Positions 30,080 through 38,825 of a stretch of DNA of 61,398 bases are shown here, piece by piece (position 1 is the first letter of the stretch; each line of letters starts with the position of its first letter). The translations under genes were made by a program, and so were the position numbers. The notes under the pieces were generated by a model. That model did not search any database. It was not told where the DNA came from and was given only the letters and a program-made list of their open reading frames with translations. The stretch covers positions 1 to 61,398 of the forward strand of contig JAAWGB010000005.1 of NCBI GenBank assembly GCA_022795075.1, written 5' to 3'. Origin of the DNA: Clostridia bacterium (GTDB taxonomy: Bacteria > Bacillota > Clostridia > TANB77 > CAG-508).

Positions 30080-31381
30080 ATGAGAAAGAAAAAAGAAAGT
30101 AAGTTAGATTGGAGAAGGCTGGATAATTCGGCAAAGATTTTTCCAATTTCTACTGGAAAGAAGTATAGTACAGTATTTCGTTTGTCTGCTGTATTAAAAG
30201 AAAAGGTAGAACCGAAAGTGTTAGAGGAGGCTGTTAAACAGGCTTTAGAGAAATACCAGTTTTTTAAGGTTAGGATGAAACAAGGACTTTTTTGGTATTA
30301 TTTGGAGGATAATAATAAACTTCCTAAGGTAGAGGAGGAACAGGATTATCCTTGTCAATATATTGATAGCAGGCGTAATAATAATTATTTGTTTAAGGTT
30401 ACGTATTTTGAAAATAAAGTGAATATTGATATTTTTCACTCTTTGACAGATGGAAATAGTGGAGCAACTTTTTTTAAGGAGATTATTTATACTTATTTGG
30501 AGTTAAGGTATAAAGAGGTATTGAGTGATGACCAAAGAAGAGTAAGAAAGATTGATTATGATTATGATGCTGAAGATAGTTATATGAAAAATTATGATAA
30601 AAAAGCGAAATCAAATGCTTCAGGAAAAAAAGCGTATGTGTTAAAAGGCAACAAAATACCGTTAGGAGCAATTAGTGCTATTCATGAGATTATAGATTTG
30701 GAGGGCTTGAAAAAGGAAAGTAAAAAGCATGGAGCGACAATTACACAGTATTTAACAGCAGTATTGTTAAATTGTATCTATCAAGAAAATTATATAAAAA
30801 ATAAGGGGAAGAAACCAATTAAGATATGTATTCCTGTTAATTTGAAAAAGTATTTTCCTTCTAAGACTATGTCAAATTTCTTTTCTTATATTACGATTGA
30901 AGCTCAAATGAAAAAAGATGGTTTAGATACGTTTGAAAAGATGCTAGATTTTGTAAAAAGGGATTTTAGTAAAAGATTGACAGAGGAAGAAATAATAAAA
31001 ACAATGTCTGCCAATGTAAAAATAGGAAATAATCCCTTTATTAGACCAATTCCTTTATTGATTAAAAAGGCAATTGTTCGTTTGAGTTATATTGAAATTA
31101 GAAAGTATACAACAACAACTTTTTCGAATATAGGAAGAATTGGTATGATAGGAAAATACAAGGATTATATTGATTACTTTTTAATGTTAATTGCACCAGA
31201 ACCAGTGGAAAAAATAAAATGTTCTAGTTGTACCTTTGAAAATAAAGTGGTATTTACTTTTACGTCTATTTTACAAGACAATCGCATTGAAAAGAGATTT
31301 TATGAATTCCTAAAGGATAAAGGAATAAAAATACAAATAGAAAGTAATGGTGTTTTAGATGATATATCCAGAGAAAATTAA
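30080..31381 (+). CDS. Condensation-like (CoA-dependent) acyltransferase
   Basis: 433 aa with the HxxxDG active-site pattern as FHSLTDGNSGATFF (~125) and the fold seen in alcohol O-acetyltransferases and NRPS condensation domains (ATITQYLTAVLLNCIY, KICIPVNLKKYFPSKTMSNF, TTTTFSNIGRIG). Probably moves an acyl or acetyl group to an alcohol or glycan acceptor. The ribosome site is AAGGAGAAAGAAA. Overlaps the next gene by 23 bases, so they act together. Confidence 0.75.
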   Translation: MRKKKESKLDWRRLDNSAKIFPISTGKKYSTVFRLSAVLKEKVEPKVLEEAVKQALEKYQFFKVRMKQGLFWYYLEDNNKLPKVEEEQDYPCQYIDSRRNNNYLFKVTYFENKVNIDIFHSLTDGNSGATFFKEIIYTYLELRYKEVLSDDQRRVRKIDYDYDAEDSYMKNYDKKAKSNASGKKAYVLKGNKIPLGAISAIHEIIDLEGLKKESKKHGATITQYLTAVLLNCIYQENYIKNKGKKPIKICIPVNLKKYFPSKTMSNFFSYITIEAQMKKDGLDTFEKMLDFVKRDFSKRLTEEEIIKTMSANVKIGNNPFIRPIPLLIKKAIVRLSYIEIRKYTTTTFSNIGRIGMIGKYKDYIDYFLMLIAPEPVEKIKCSSCTFENKVVFTFTSILQDNRIEKRFYEFLKDKGIKIQIESNGVLDDISREN

Positions 31382-31922
31382 AGCTAAAAAGAGTAATAAA
31401 ATTATAAAAATATTAATGTGTGTATCAATTGGAATAGCAATTATTTTACTATTAATTAATAAACTAACAACTCCAACCATTCCATGGGCAGCTCTTGCCA
31501 ATGCTGGAATTTTATATAGTTGGGTAGTGGTGGTTTATTGTGTTAGAAAGAACATTAATCTAGCAGGTCATGTTTTGTTACAGCTAATAGCTCTTTCGAT
31601 TTTGATGATTTATATTGATTATAAAATTGGTAGTAGAGGGTGGTCAATTAGTATAGCTGTTCCAATTATGATTATGATTGCTAATTTAACCATGTTGGTA
31701 TTAACGATTGTTAGTTATAAAAAATATATGAAATATGTTATTTATCAGTTAATGATTGTTCTTTTTAGTATATTACCACTTATTTTTGTAACAAAGCATA
31801 TTGTACAAAATCAAACTTTAAGTGTGATTGCAAGTGGTATTTCTGCTTTTAATTTTGTAATTTGTTTAATTTTATGTGCCAAAGATATCAAAGAGGAAAT
31901 GGTAAGAAAGTTTCATTTTTAA
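31359..31922 (+). CDS. Five-to-six-helix membrane protein (DUF6320-like)
   Basis: 187 aa; basic N-terminus and hydrophobic helices throughout (IIKILMCVSIGIAIILLLIN, VVVVYCVRKNINLAGHVLLQ, SISIAVPIMIMIANLTMLVL). It resembles the membrane part of DUF6320 proteins, which accompany condensation-like acetyltransferases and alpha/beta hydrolases. Starts inside the preceding gene. Function unknown. Confidence 0.65.
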   Translation: MIYPEKIKAKKSNKIIKILMCVSIGIAIILLLINKLTTPTIPWAALANAGILYSWVVVVYCVRKNINLAGHVLLQLIALSILMIYIDYKIGSRGWSISIAVPIMIMIANLTMLVLTIVSYKKYMKYVIYQLMIVLFSILPLIFVTKHIVQNQTLSVIASGISAFNFVICLILCAKDIKEEMVRKFHF

Positions 31923-31951
31923 ACAATCGTATCCAAGAAATTGCAAAAAAG

Positions 31952-31986
31952 ATACCAAAAGCAAGACTCATTTTTGGTATGTTTTT
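31952..31986 (+). terminator. Terminator
   Basis: ATACCAAAA-GCAAGACTCAT-TTTTGGTAT followed by GTTTTT. Confidence 0.7.
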
Positions 31987-31997
31987 AAGGAGAAAAT

Positions 31998-32213
31998 ATG
32001 GTAAAACAGATAGAAACTAGTTTAGTGATAAGAAGAGAAAGTATATATGCTAAAATTAGAAGAAACTTATATGGTTTGATGTATGGAAAAGACTATAAGA
32101 TGATACAAACATTGGATGTGCTAATAAGACCAAAAAGACCAAATGGTAAAATAATTATTCCAAAAGAAATAGGAAAGGACATTACGAAATATGAAAAATA
32201 TAAAAGATTATAG
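31998..32213 (+). CDS. Small basic protein of unknown function (71 aa)
   Basis: MVKQIETSLVIRRESIYAKI... ending EKYKRL. Rich in Lys, Arg and Ile. TAAGGAGAAAAT precedes the ATG. It overlaps the start of rlmN by 23 bases and is probably coupled to it. A basic charge and link to an RNA-modifying gene would suit an RNA-binding role, but that is speculation. Confidence 0.6.
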   Translation: MVKQIETSLVIRRESIYAKIRRNLYGLMYGKDYKMIQTLDVLIRPKRPNGKIIIPKEIGKDITKYEKYKRL

Positions 32214-33210
32214 TATGGAACAATTAAAAGAAGAATTAAAAGAATTGGGAGAAAAACCTTTTCGAGCTGAGCAAATATTCAAGTGGTTATATGAAGAAAC
32301 CGTGCAATCATTTGATGAAATGACGAATTTATCGTTAGAATTAAGAGAAAAATTGAAAAAGAATTATAGTATCTGTAATTTTAATATTTTAAAAAAACAA
32401 GAGTCAAAAGATGGTACAATAAAATATTTGTTAGATGTTTTAGATGGAAATGCTATTGAGACAGTTTTGATGCGATATCATCATGGTAATAGTATTTGTG
32501 TATCTTCTCAAATTGGCTGTAAAATGGGTTGTAAATTTTGTGCCTCTACAGGAATTAATTTTATTAGAAATTTAACGTGTGGAGAAATTGTAGAACAAAT
32601 TATACGAGTTGAACAAGATGTAGGGCAAAGAGTTTCAAATGTAGTGTTTATGGGGATAGGAGAGCCTTTGGATAATTATGACAATGTTGTAGGTGCTATT
32701 CGATTGATTAATCACCCAAAGGGATTAAATATAGGAGCAAGACACATTAGTATATCAACTAGTGGATTGGTTCCCAAAATCTATCAACTTGCGGACGAAA
32801 ATATTCAGTGTACATTGTCCATTTCTTTGCATGCAACTAATAATGAAAAAAGAAGTAGTATGATGCCAGTTAATAAAACTTATCCAATTGAAGAACTATT
32901 ACAGGCTTGTAAAGATTACATAGCAAAAACGAATCGAAGAATATCTTTTGAATATGCTTTGGCAAAAGATAATAATGATAATTTAGAAGATGCAAAACAA
33001 CTAGTAAAACGATTAAAAGGTATGTTGTGCCATGTGAATCTAATACCAATTAATAAGATTGAAAATGGTCAGTTTGATAAAAGTTCAAATGAAAATATTA
33101 TGAGGTTTCGAGATTACTTGAATGAACATGGAATTGTGGCAACAATTCGAAGGGAACTAGGTTCTGATATTGATGCTGCTTGTGGACAATTGAGAAGAAA
33201 AAATTTGTAA
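32191..33210 (+). CDS. rlmN: 23S rRNA A2503 / tRNA A37 C2-methyltransferase RlmN
   Basis: Radical SAM methyltransferase, 339 aa. N-terminal helical part (KPFRAEQIFKWLYEE), 4Fe-4S motif CKMGCKFCAST, GIGEPLDNYDNV, HISISTSGLVPKI, SLHATNNEKRSSMMPVNK, and a C-terminal AACGQLRRK with the acceptor Cys. Full length. A long palindrome begins directly after its stop codon. Confidence 0.96.
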   Translation: MKNIKDYSMEQLKEELKELGEKPFRAEQIFKWLYEETVQSFDEMTNLSLELREKLKKNYSICNFNILKKQESKDGTIKYLLDVLDGNAIETVLMRYHHGNSICVSSQIGCKMGCKFCASTGINFIRNLTCGEIVEQIIRVEQDVGQRVSNVVFMGIGEPLDNYDNVVGAIRLINHPKGLNIGARHISISTSGLVPKIYQLADENIQCTLSISLHATNNEKRSSMMPVNKTYPIEELLQACKDYIAKTNRRISFEYALAKDNNDNLEDAKQLVKRLKGMLCHVNLIPINKIENGQFDKSSNENIMRFRDYLNEHGIVATIRRELGSDIDAACGQLRRKNL

Positions 33211-33576
33211 ATTGCAAAGTTGGTAAAACTTAAGCAAGGCATATCTTCTTTTACCTATCCCTCCCTCCTTTTCTTTCGAAAAATTTCTAGCTTGGTATAA
33301 CTAGGATAAGATACTATAATTTTAGAAATAGAATGAATTGAAAGTAATTGAAATAGAAATTCTTAATTTATTTTATGGAAAATGTTCAAACTTGTTTTGA
33401 AAGGGTGCCATAAAATGGATTTAGAATTTCTTTGAAAATTACTTGAACGAATTCTATTTCTAAAATTATAGTATCTTATCCTAGTTATACCAAGCTAGAG
33501 ATTTTTCGAAAGAAAAGGGGGGGAAGGAACAGGTAAAAGGAAGATATGCCTTGCTTAAGTTTTACCAATTTTGCAT
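33211..33576. repeat. Long-hairpin element, copy D (type I apex, ~127-bp arms)
   Basis: The largest copy. Unique arms start at the base after the rlmN stop (ATTGCAAAGTTGGTAAAACT...) and pair with ...AGTTTTACCAATTTTGCAT ending at 33576. They include a pyrimidine tract (CCTATCCCTCCCTCC) opposite a purine tract. The shared core sits at about 33335-33450 in inverted orientation (GAATTGAAAGTAATTG, CCATAAAA). Few mismatches along roughly 125 pairs. A frame that begins at 33551 inside it is not a real start. Confidence 0.88.
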
Positions 33577-33628
33577 CTTGCTATTTTTAATTAGATATAG
33601 TAAAATAGACGAGAAAAGGAGAGACAAA

Positions 33629-34501
33629 ATGTTAATAGATGATATAAAAGAAATGTTGCCATTTGCTAACAAAATAAAAGTATATGCTTTTGTGGGACCT
33701 TCTGGGACAGGTAAAAGTTACAGAGCCCAAATGGTAGCAGGAGAAAAGGATACACATTTTATTATAGATGATGGATTGTTAATAAAAGATAATGAAGTAA
33801 TAGCAGGAGAATCTGCCAAAAAAGCTTCAACTAAAGTAGCTACCGTTAAACATGCTCTTTTTTATGAAGATGAGGAAAAAGAAGAAATTATAAAAGCTTT
33901 AAAGAAATATAAACCACAAAGTATTTTAATTTTAGGAACATCAGATGGAATGGTACAAAAAATTGCAGCCAATCTTGGCTTGCCAGAGATTTCAGATACC
34001 ACTTATATAACAGATGTAGCAACAGAAGCAGAGATGCAAACAGCAAGAAAAATTAGAGTAACAGAAGGAAAACATGTTATACCTGTACCAACATTTGAAA
34101 TAAAGAAGGATTTTTCAGGCTATTTATTAGATCCTCTTCAAATATTTAAATCCAAAGGAAAAGGCAAGCAACCTTATATATCAGAAAAATCAATTATAAG
34201 ACCAACTTTTAGTTACATGGGAAGATTTACAATTTCTGATTTGGTATTTAGACAAATTGTAGAATATTTGGCTATACAGACGCCAACCATTTACAAGATT
34301 TTAAAAACAAGAGTAGAAAACTATGGTGATGGTGCTAAAATTTATATGGAAGTTACCATTATGTATGGTTATAATGTAATGGAAGGTTTAAAAGATTTTA
34401 AGGAAAAAGCTAGAAAAGAAATCGAGAAATTAACAGCTATGAATGTTGTAGAATTAGATGTGGTGGCGAAAAATATTTATGTTCCAGAAATAAGCAATTA
34501 G
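33629..34501 (+). CDS. P-loop NTPase fused to an Asp23/Gls24-like C-terminal domain
   Basis: 290 aa from ATG 33629 (AAAGGAGAGAC upstream). N-terminal Walker A VGPSGTGKSYRAQM (~23), with FIIDDGLLIKD and ILILGTSDGM further on. The C-terminal ~100 residues (RPTFSYMGRFTISDLVFRQI, YGDGAKIYMEVTIMYGYNV, KEIEKLTAMNVVELDV) resemble the Asp23/Gls24 envelope-stress fold. I do not know a named family for the pairing; it probably senses or organises something at the envelope. Followed by cmk after 12 bases. Confidence 0.75.
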   Translation: MLIDDIKEMLPFANKIKVYAFVGPSGTGKSYRAQMVAGEKDTHFIIDDGLLIKDNEVIAGESAKKASTKVATVKHALFYEDEEKEEIIKALKKYKPQSILILGTSDGMVQKIAANLGLPEISDTTYITDVATEAEMQTARKIRVTEGKHVIPVPTFEIKKDFSGYLLDPLQIFKSKGKGKQPYISEKSIIRPTFSYMGRFTISDLVFRQIVEYLAIQTPTIYKILKTRVENYGDGAKIYMEVTIMYGYNVMEGLKDFKEKARKEIEKLTAMNVVELDVVAKNIYVPEISN

Positions 34502-34513
34502 GAGGAAAGTAAA

Positions 34514-35167
34514 ATGATTGTTGCAATTGATGGACCAGCAGGAGCTGGAAAAGGAAGTGTTACCAAACAAGTTGGAGAAAGACTAGGATTAATTAATATT
34601 GATACAGGAGCGATGTTTCGTTGTGTTACATTAAATATATTGCAAAAAGGCATCAATTTGGAAGAAGAAAATAAAATAAAAGAAGTATTAGATAAAATTC
34701 ATATTGATTTAAAAGAAAATGGAAAAGTCTTTTTAAATGGAAAAGATGTTAGTAAACAAATACGAGAAGATGAAGTAAACCATATGGTGTCTCCAGTTTC
34801 TGTTATTCCTATGGTAAGAAAAAAGCTTTTGGAACTTCAAAGACAAATGGCTAAAGGGAAAAATGTTATTATGGAAGGACGAGATATTGGAACTGTTATC
34901 TTTCCAAATGCAGATGTAAAGATTTATTTGGATGCTACAGCACAAGAAAGAGCAAGAAGGAGAGTTAAACAAAATCAAGAAAATGGAATCGATTGTTCTT
35001 ATGAAGAAGTTTTAAAAAGTATTATGGAGCGAGACCAAAAAGATGCAACACGTGAAATAGCACCATTAAAACAAGCAGAGGATGCTATTTATTTGGATTC
35101 AACAAATTTATCAGTTGAAGAAACAGCAGACGAAATTATAAAAATTATTAAAACAAAAGCTTACTAA
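34514..35167 (+). CDS. cmk: Cytidylate kinase
   Basis: Phosphorylates CMP/dCMP. 217 aa with P-loop IDGPAGAGKGSVTKQV, DTGAMFRCVTL, MEGRDIGTVIFPNADVKIYL, and the lid ERARRRVKQNQ...RDQKDATREIAPLKQAEDA. ATG follows TTAGGAGGAAAGTAAA. Likely cotranscribed with the upstream NTPase. Confidence 0.96.
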   Translation: MIVAIDGPAGAGKGSVTKQVGERLGLINIDTGAMFRCVTLNILQKGINLEEENKIKEVLDKIHIDLKENGKVFLNGKDVSKQIREDEVNHMVSPVSVIPMVRKKLLELQRQMAKGKNVIMEGRDIGTVIFPNADVKIYLDATAQERARRRVKQNQENGIDCSYEEVLKSIMERDQKDATREIAPLKQAEDAIYLDSTNLSVEETADEIIKIIKTKAY

Positions 35168-35196
35168 TAATAGAAAAGGTATTCTAACTGTTAAAA

Positions 35197-35391
35197 ACTG
35201 TTCCCCTATCAATTATCCTAAATAAGGAGAACAGTGAATTGAAAGTAATTGAAGTAGAAATTCTTCATTCATTTTATGGAAAATGTTCAAACTTGTTTTG
35301 AAAGGGTGCTATAAAATGGATATAGAATTTCTATGAAAATTACTTGAACGAACGGTTTCCCCTTATTTAGGATAATTGATAGGGGAATAGT
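35197..35391. repeat. Long-hairpin element, copy E (type I apex, inverted)
   Basis: Unique arms ACTGTTCCCCTATCAATTAT.../...ATAATTGATAGGGGAATAGT (~39 bp, few mismatches) around the core GAATTGAAAG...TTGAACGA. Between cmk and plsC. Confidence 0.85.
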
Positions 35392-35436
35392 CTAACAAAA
35401 AGAGTACAATTTTAGATAAATTAAAGGAGTAAAACC

Positions 35437-36033
35437 ATGAAAACAACATTTCAAGCAATTGTAAAATGGATCGTAAGAGGAGCCATCTATTTATGGTGTA
35501 AAATCTATTATAGAGTAGAAATTATAGGATTAGAAAACATTCCCAAAGAAGGACCACTTATCTTTTGCGGAAACCATAGAACCTATTTAGATCCACCATT
35601 AATGGTAGCAACAGCTAAAAGAGATATGCGTTTTTTAGCCAAAGACGAATTAGCCCAAAATCCATTTTTAAATTTTTTAGGTTGGGTATTTGAAGCCATT
35701 CACGTAAAAAGAGATGAAAAAGATGTAACAGCCATAAAAGAATCACTAAAAGCATTAAAAAATGGGCAATGTATAGCCTTATTTCCAGAAGGTACGAGAA
35801 ATGGTTTAGAAAAAGGGAAGAAACTAAAAGATGGAGTAGCCTTTTTTGCAGTAAGAAGTGGTGCAAAAGTGGTACCATGTGGCATAAAAGGAGGAACCAA
35901 AGAAAATAAAAAAGTTACTATTACCTATGGAAAGCCATTAGACTATAGCCAATATAAAGGAAGTAAAGACAAAGAAATTTTAGATACCATAACAGAAGAA
36001 ATTATGGAAAATATCATAGAATTGACAAAATAA
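35437..36033 (+). CDS. plsC: 1-acyl-sn-glycerol-3-phosphate acyltransferase
   Basis: Makes phosphatidic acid from lysophosphatidic acid at the membrane. 198 aa with a hydrophobic N-terminus, the HX4D motif in GNHRTYLDPP, and FPEGTRNGLEKGKKLKDGV, then VVPCGIKGG. Full-length small PlsC. ATG follows TTAAAGGAGTAAAACC. Confidence 0.92.
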   Translation: MKTTFQAIVKWIVRGAIYLWCKIYYRVEIIGLENIPKEGPLIFCGNHRTYLDPPLMVATAKRDMRFLAKDELAQNPFLNFLGWVFEAIHVKRDEKDVTAIKESLKALKNGQCIALFPEGTRNGLEKGKKLKDGVAFFAVRSGAKVVPCGIKGGTKENKKVTITYGKPLDYSQYKGSKDKEILDTITEEIMENIIELTK

Positions 36034-36050
36034 AAGAATAGGTGTATAAT
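36022..36050 (+). promoter_or_regulatory. Sigma-A promoter of typA
   Basis: TTGACA, 17-base spacer, TATAAT; starts inside the last codons of plsC, about 105 bases before typA. Confidence 0.7.
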
Positions 36051-36155
36051 TTTATAAGTTTTTAAAAGAGAAAAGAGGACTGGAAGACAGTCCTTTCTAT
36101 ATTGAAAGAAGGAGTGTTTTCTAGTTTCTTTAAAAATAAAAAAGGGGTAATAAAA

Positions 36156-37967
36156 ATGAACAATGAAAAAATAAGAAATATTGCAATTATTGCACACGTA
36201 GACCATGGAAAAACTACATTAGTAGATGCCTTGTTAAGACAAAGCCATATATTTAGAGAAAATGAGCAAGTACAAGAAAGAGTCATGGATTCCAATGATC
36301 AAGAAAAAGAAAGAGGAATTACCATACTTTCTAAAAATACATCTGTTATGCATGATGATGTAAAAATAAACATTGTAGATACACCAGGTCATGCCGATTT
36401 TGGGGGAGAAGTAGAAAGAGTTTTAAAAACAGTAGATGGTGTTTTACTATTAGTAGATGCTTTTGAAGGTGCTATGCCTCAAACAAGAGAAGTTTTGAAA
36501 AAATCTTTAGGTTTAGGATTAAAGCCAATTGTTGTTATCAATAAAATTGATAGACCAGGTGCAACACCTGAAAAGGTAGTAGACCAAGTAATTGAATTAT
36601 TTATTGAATTAGATGCTACAGATGAACAACTAGATTTTCCAGTAGTATATGCCTCTGCTAAAAATGGAATTGCTAAAATGGACTTAAAGGATGAAACAGA
36701 GGATTTAAGTTGCTTATTTGAAACCATGATAAATACCATTCAAGCACCAGATTGTGATGAAGAAGGACCTGCTCAAATGCTAGTGTCTAATATTGATTAT
36801 GATGATTATGTAGGAAGAATTGCAGTAGGAAGAATTGAAAGAGGCGTTATTACAACTGGTATGCCTGTATCTATTTGTGGAAAAGAAGATAAAATTACAC
36901 AAGGAAGAATTGCAAAAGTATATACTCATGTTGGATTAAATAAAGTGGAAGTAGAAGAAGGAAAAGCAGGAGATATTATTGAATTAGCAGGACTTGCTGA
37001 TATTAACATAGGAGATACAGTTTGTGATTTTAATCATCCAGAAAAAATTCCATTTGTAGATATTGATGAGCCAACTGTTTCGATGACGTTTAGTGTAAAT
37101 AATGGGCCTTTTGCAGGAAAAGAAGGACAATTTATTACTTCTAGACACATTAGAGACAGATTATTTAAAGAACTAGAAAAAAATGTATCATTAAGAGTAA
37201 AAGAAACTGAATCACCAGATTCTTTTGACGTATCTGGAAGAGGAGAATTACATTTATCTGTTTTAATCGAAACGATGAGAAGAGAAGGATTTGAACTTTT
37301 AGTTTCTAGACCAAAGGTAATTATCAAAGAAATAGATGGAGTAAAATCAGAACCAATTGAAAGACTAGTTGTTAATGTTCCAGATGACTGTGTAGGAAAT
37401 GTTATTGAAAAGTTAGGAAGAAGAAAAGCTGAAATGGTAAATATGGAACCAGCAGAATCTGGTCACACTAAAATTGAGTTTAAAATACCAGCAAGAGGGC
37501 TAATTGGTTATCGAACAGAATTTTTAACAGACACCAAAGGAGAAGGAACCATGAATCATATTTTTGATTCTTATGAACCATTTAAAGGAGATATTCAAGC
37601 TAGGGTTAGAGGAACAATTGTAGCTTTTGAAAATGGAAAATCAGTAACATATGGATTATATAATGCACAAGATAAAGGTGATTTATTTATTGGTCCTGGT
37701 GTAGAAGTTTATGAAGGAATGATTGTAGGATTAAATTCTAGGGGAGAAGATTTGGCTATTAATGTTTGTAAGGAAAAACATTTAACGAATACAAGAGCAT
37801 CTGGCTCAGATGAGGCACTTCGTTTGGTTCCACCAATTCAAATGTCTTTGGAAAAGGCAATTGAATTTATTCAAGATGATGAGTTAGTAGAAGTTACGCC
37901 ACAATCCATTCGTTTGAGAAAAAAGATACTAGATAGCAAAGAAAGAGAAAGAGCCAATAGACGTTAA
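36156..37967 (+). CDS. typA: Ribosome-associated GTPase TypA/BipA
   Basis: 603 aa translational GTPase: AHVDHGKTTLVDALL, RGITILSKN, DTPGHADFGGEVERV, NKIDRPGA, then EF-G-like domains and the BipA-specific C-terminal part (TPQSIRLRKKILDSKERERA). ATG 36156 follows AAAAGGGGTAATAAAA; the longer frame from 36102 has no site. Helps ribosome assembly and growth under stress. Confidence 0.96.
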   Translation: MNNEKIRNIAIIAHVDHGKTTLVDALLRQSHIFRENEQVQERVMDSNDQEKERGITILSKNTSVMHDDVKINIVDTPGHADFGGEVERVLKTVDGVLLLVDAFEGAMPQTREVLKKSLGLGLKPIVVINKIDRPGATPEKVVDQVIELFIELDATDEQLDFPVVYASAKNGIAKMDLKDETEDLSCLFETMINTIQAPDCDEEGPAQMLVSNIDYDDYVGRIAVGRIERGVITTGMPVSICGKEDKITQGRIAKVYTHVGLNKVEVEEGKAGDIIELAGLADINIGDTVCDFNHPEKIPFVDIDEPTVSMTFSVNNGPFAGKEGQFITSRHIRDRLFKELEKNVSLRVKETESPDSFDVSGRGELHLSVLIETMRREGFELLVSRPKVIIKEIDGVKSEPIERLVVNVPDDCVGNVIEKLGRRKAEMVNMEPAESGHTKIEFKIPARGLIGYRTEFLTDTKGEGTMNHIFDSYEPFKGDIQARVRGTIVAFENGKSVTYGLYNAQDKGDLFIGPGVEVYEGMIVGLNSRGEDLAINVCKEKHLTNTRASGSDEALRLVPPIQMSLEKAIEFIQDDELVEVTPQSIRLRKKILDSKERERANRR

Positions 37968-38097
37968 TAAAAATTTTAAGATTATAAAGACTAAATTTGA
38001 ATAGTTAATACTTTTGTTAACTTAAATCTTATAAAAAAATAGAAAATAGCTTAGGGTCAAGCTAATTTTCAAAGAAATTCTAATAAAGGGAGGACAA

Positions 38098-38706
38098 ATG
38101 AATCAACAAGAGTTAGAAAAAGTAAAAGAAAAAGCCTTAGAAGAACATATTCCCATTATTATGGACGACACATTAGAAGTTATGGAACAATATTTAACCA
38201 ACATGAAACCAAAAAGGATTTTAGAAATAGGTACAGCAGTTGGTTATTCAGCTATGTGTTTTACAACATTTTTAGCAGAAGACGGAAGAATTGATACGAT
38301 AGAAAGAGAAGAAGAAAGAGTTAAGCAAGCAAAAGAAAATATCAAGAAAGTTGGTGTAGAAGATAAAATTTGTATTTATGAAGGTGATGCAGTTGAGATT
38401 TTACCAACTTTTAATCAAAAATATGATGTTGTTTTTATTGATGCAGCAAAAGGAAAATATCCTTTTTTCTTAAAACAAGCCCTAAGAATGATTGAGCCAA
38501 ATGGCATAATTTTTGCAGACAATATTTTATACAAAGGATATGTGCTAAGTGATTATAATAAACACAAACAACGTACAGCTGTTAGAAATTTAAGAGAATA
38601 TATTAAAGAAGTTAGCCAAAATCCAAATCTTGAAACTGAAATTTTAGAAGTTGGAGATGGATTGGCGATTAGTAAAATAAAAAATAAAGTGGTTCCAGTG
38701 TTATAG
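38098..38706 (+). CDS. trmR: SAM-dependent O-methyltransferase, TrmR-like
   Basis: 202 aa COMT-type enzyme: RILEIGTAVGYSAM (SAM loop), IDTIEREEERVKQAKENI, VFIDAAKGKYPFFLKQAL, FADNILYKGYV. The pattern and the nearby U32 peptidase match the Bacillus yrrM-yrrN-yrrO set, where TrmR methylates 5-hydroxyuridine at tRNA position 34. The minus-strand RelA-like gene now separates it from the U32 gene. GGGAGGACAA is the ribosome site. Confidence 0.82.
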   Translation: MNQQELEKVKEKALEEHIPIIMDDTLEVMEQYLTNMKPKRILEIGTAVGYSAMCFTTFLAEDGRIDTIEREEERVKQAKENIKKVGVEDKICIYEGDAVEILPTFNQKYDVVFIDAAKGKYPFFLKQALRMIEPNGIIFADNILYKGYVLSDYNKHKQRTAVRNLREYIKEVSQNPNLETEILEVGDGLAISKIKNKVVPVL

Positions 38707-38730
38707 ACATTGGAATCACTTTATTTTTAT
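38686..38730 (+). terminator. Terminator overlapping the trmR stop
   Basis: AAAGTGGTTCCAGTG...CATTGGAATCACTTT, then ATTTTTAT. Confidence 0.8.
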
Positions 38731-38825
38731 AGAATGTAATTTATTTATAGTATTTTATTTTTATAATCGAAATTTTAAATGTATTTGTAATTGTTAGTAA
38801 TCATATGAAAAATAAATGATAAATT

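Noticed and set aside
33551..33628. N-terminal extension of the P-loop protein
   Set aside because: It lies in the right arm of hairpin copy D; ATG 33629 has the ribosome site.
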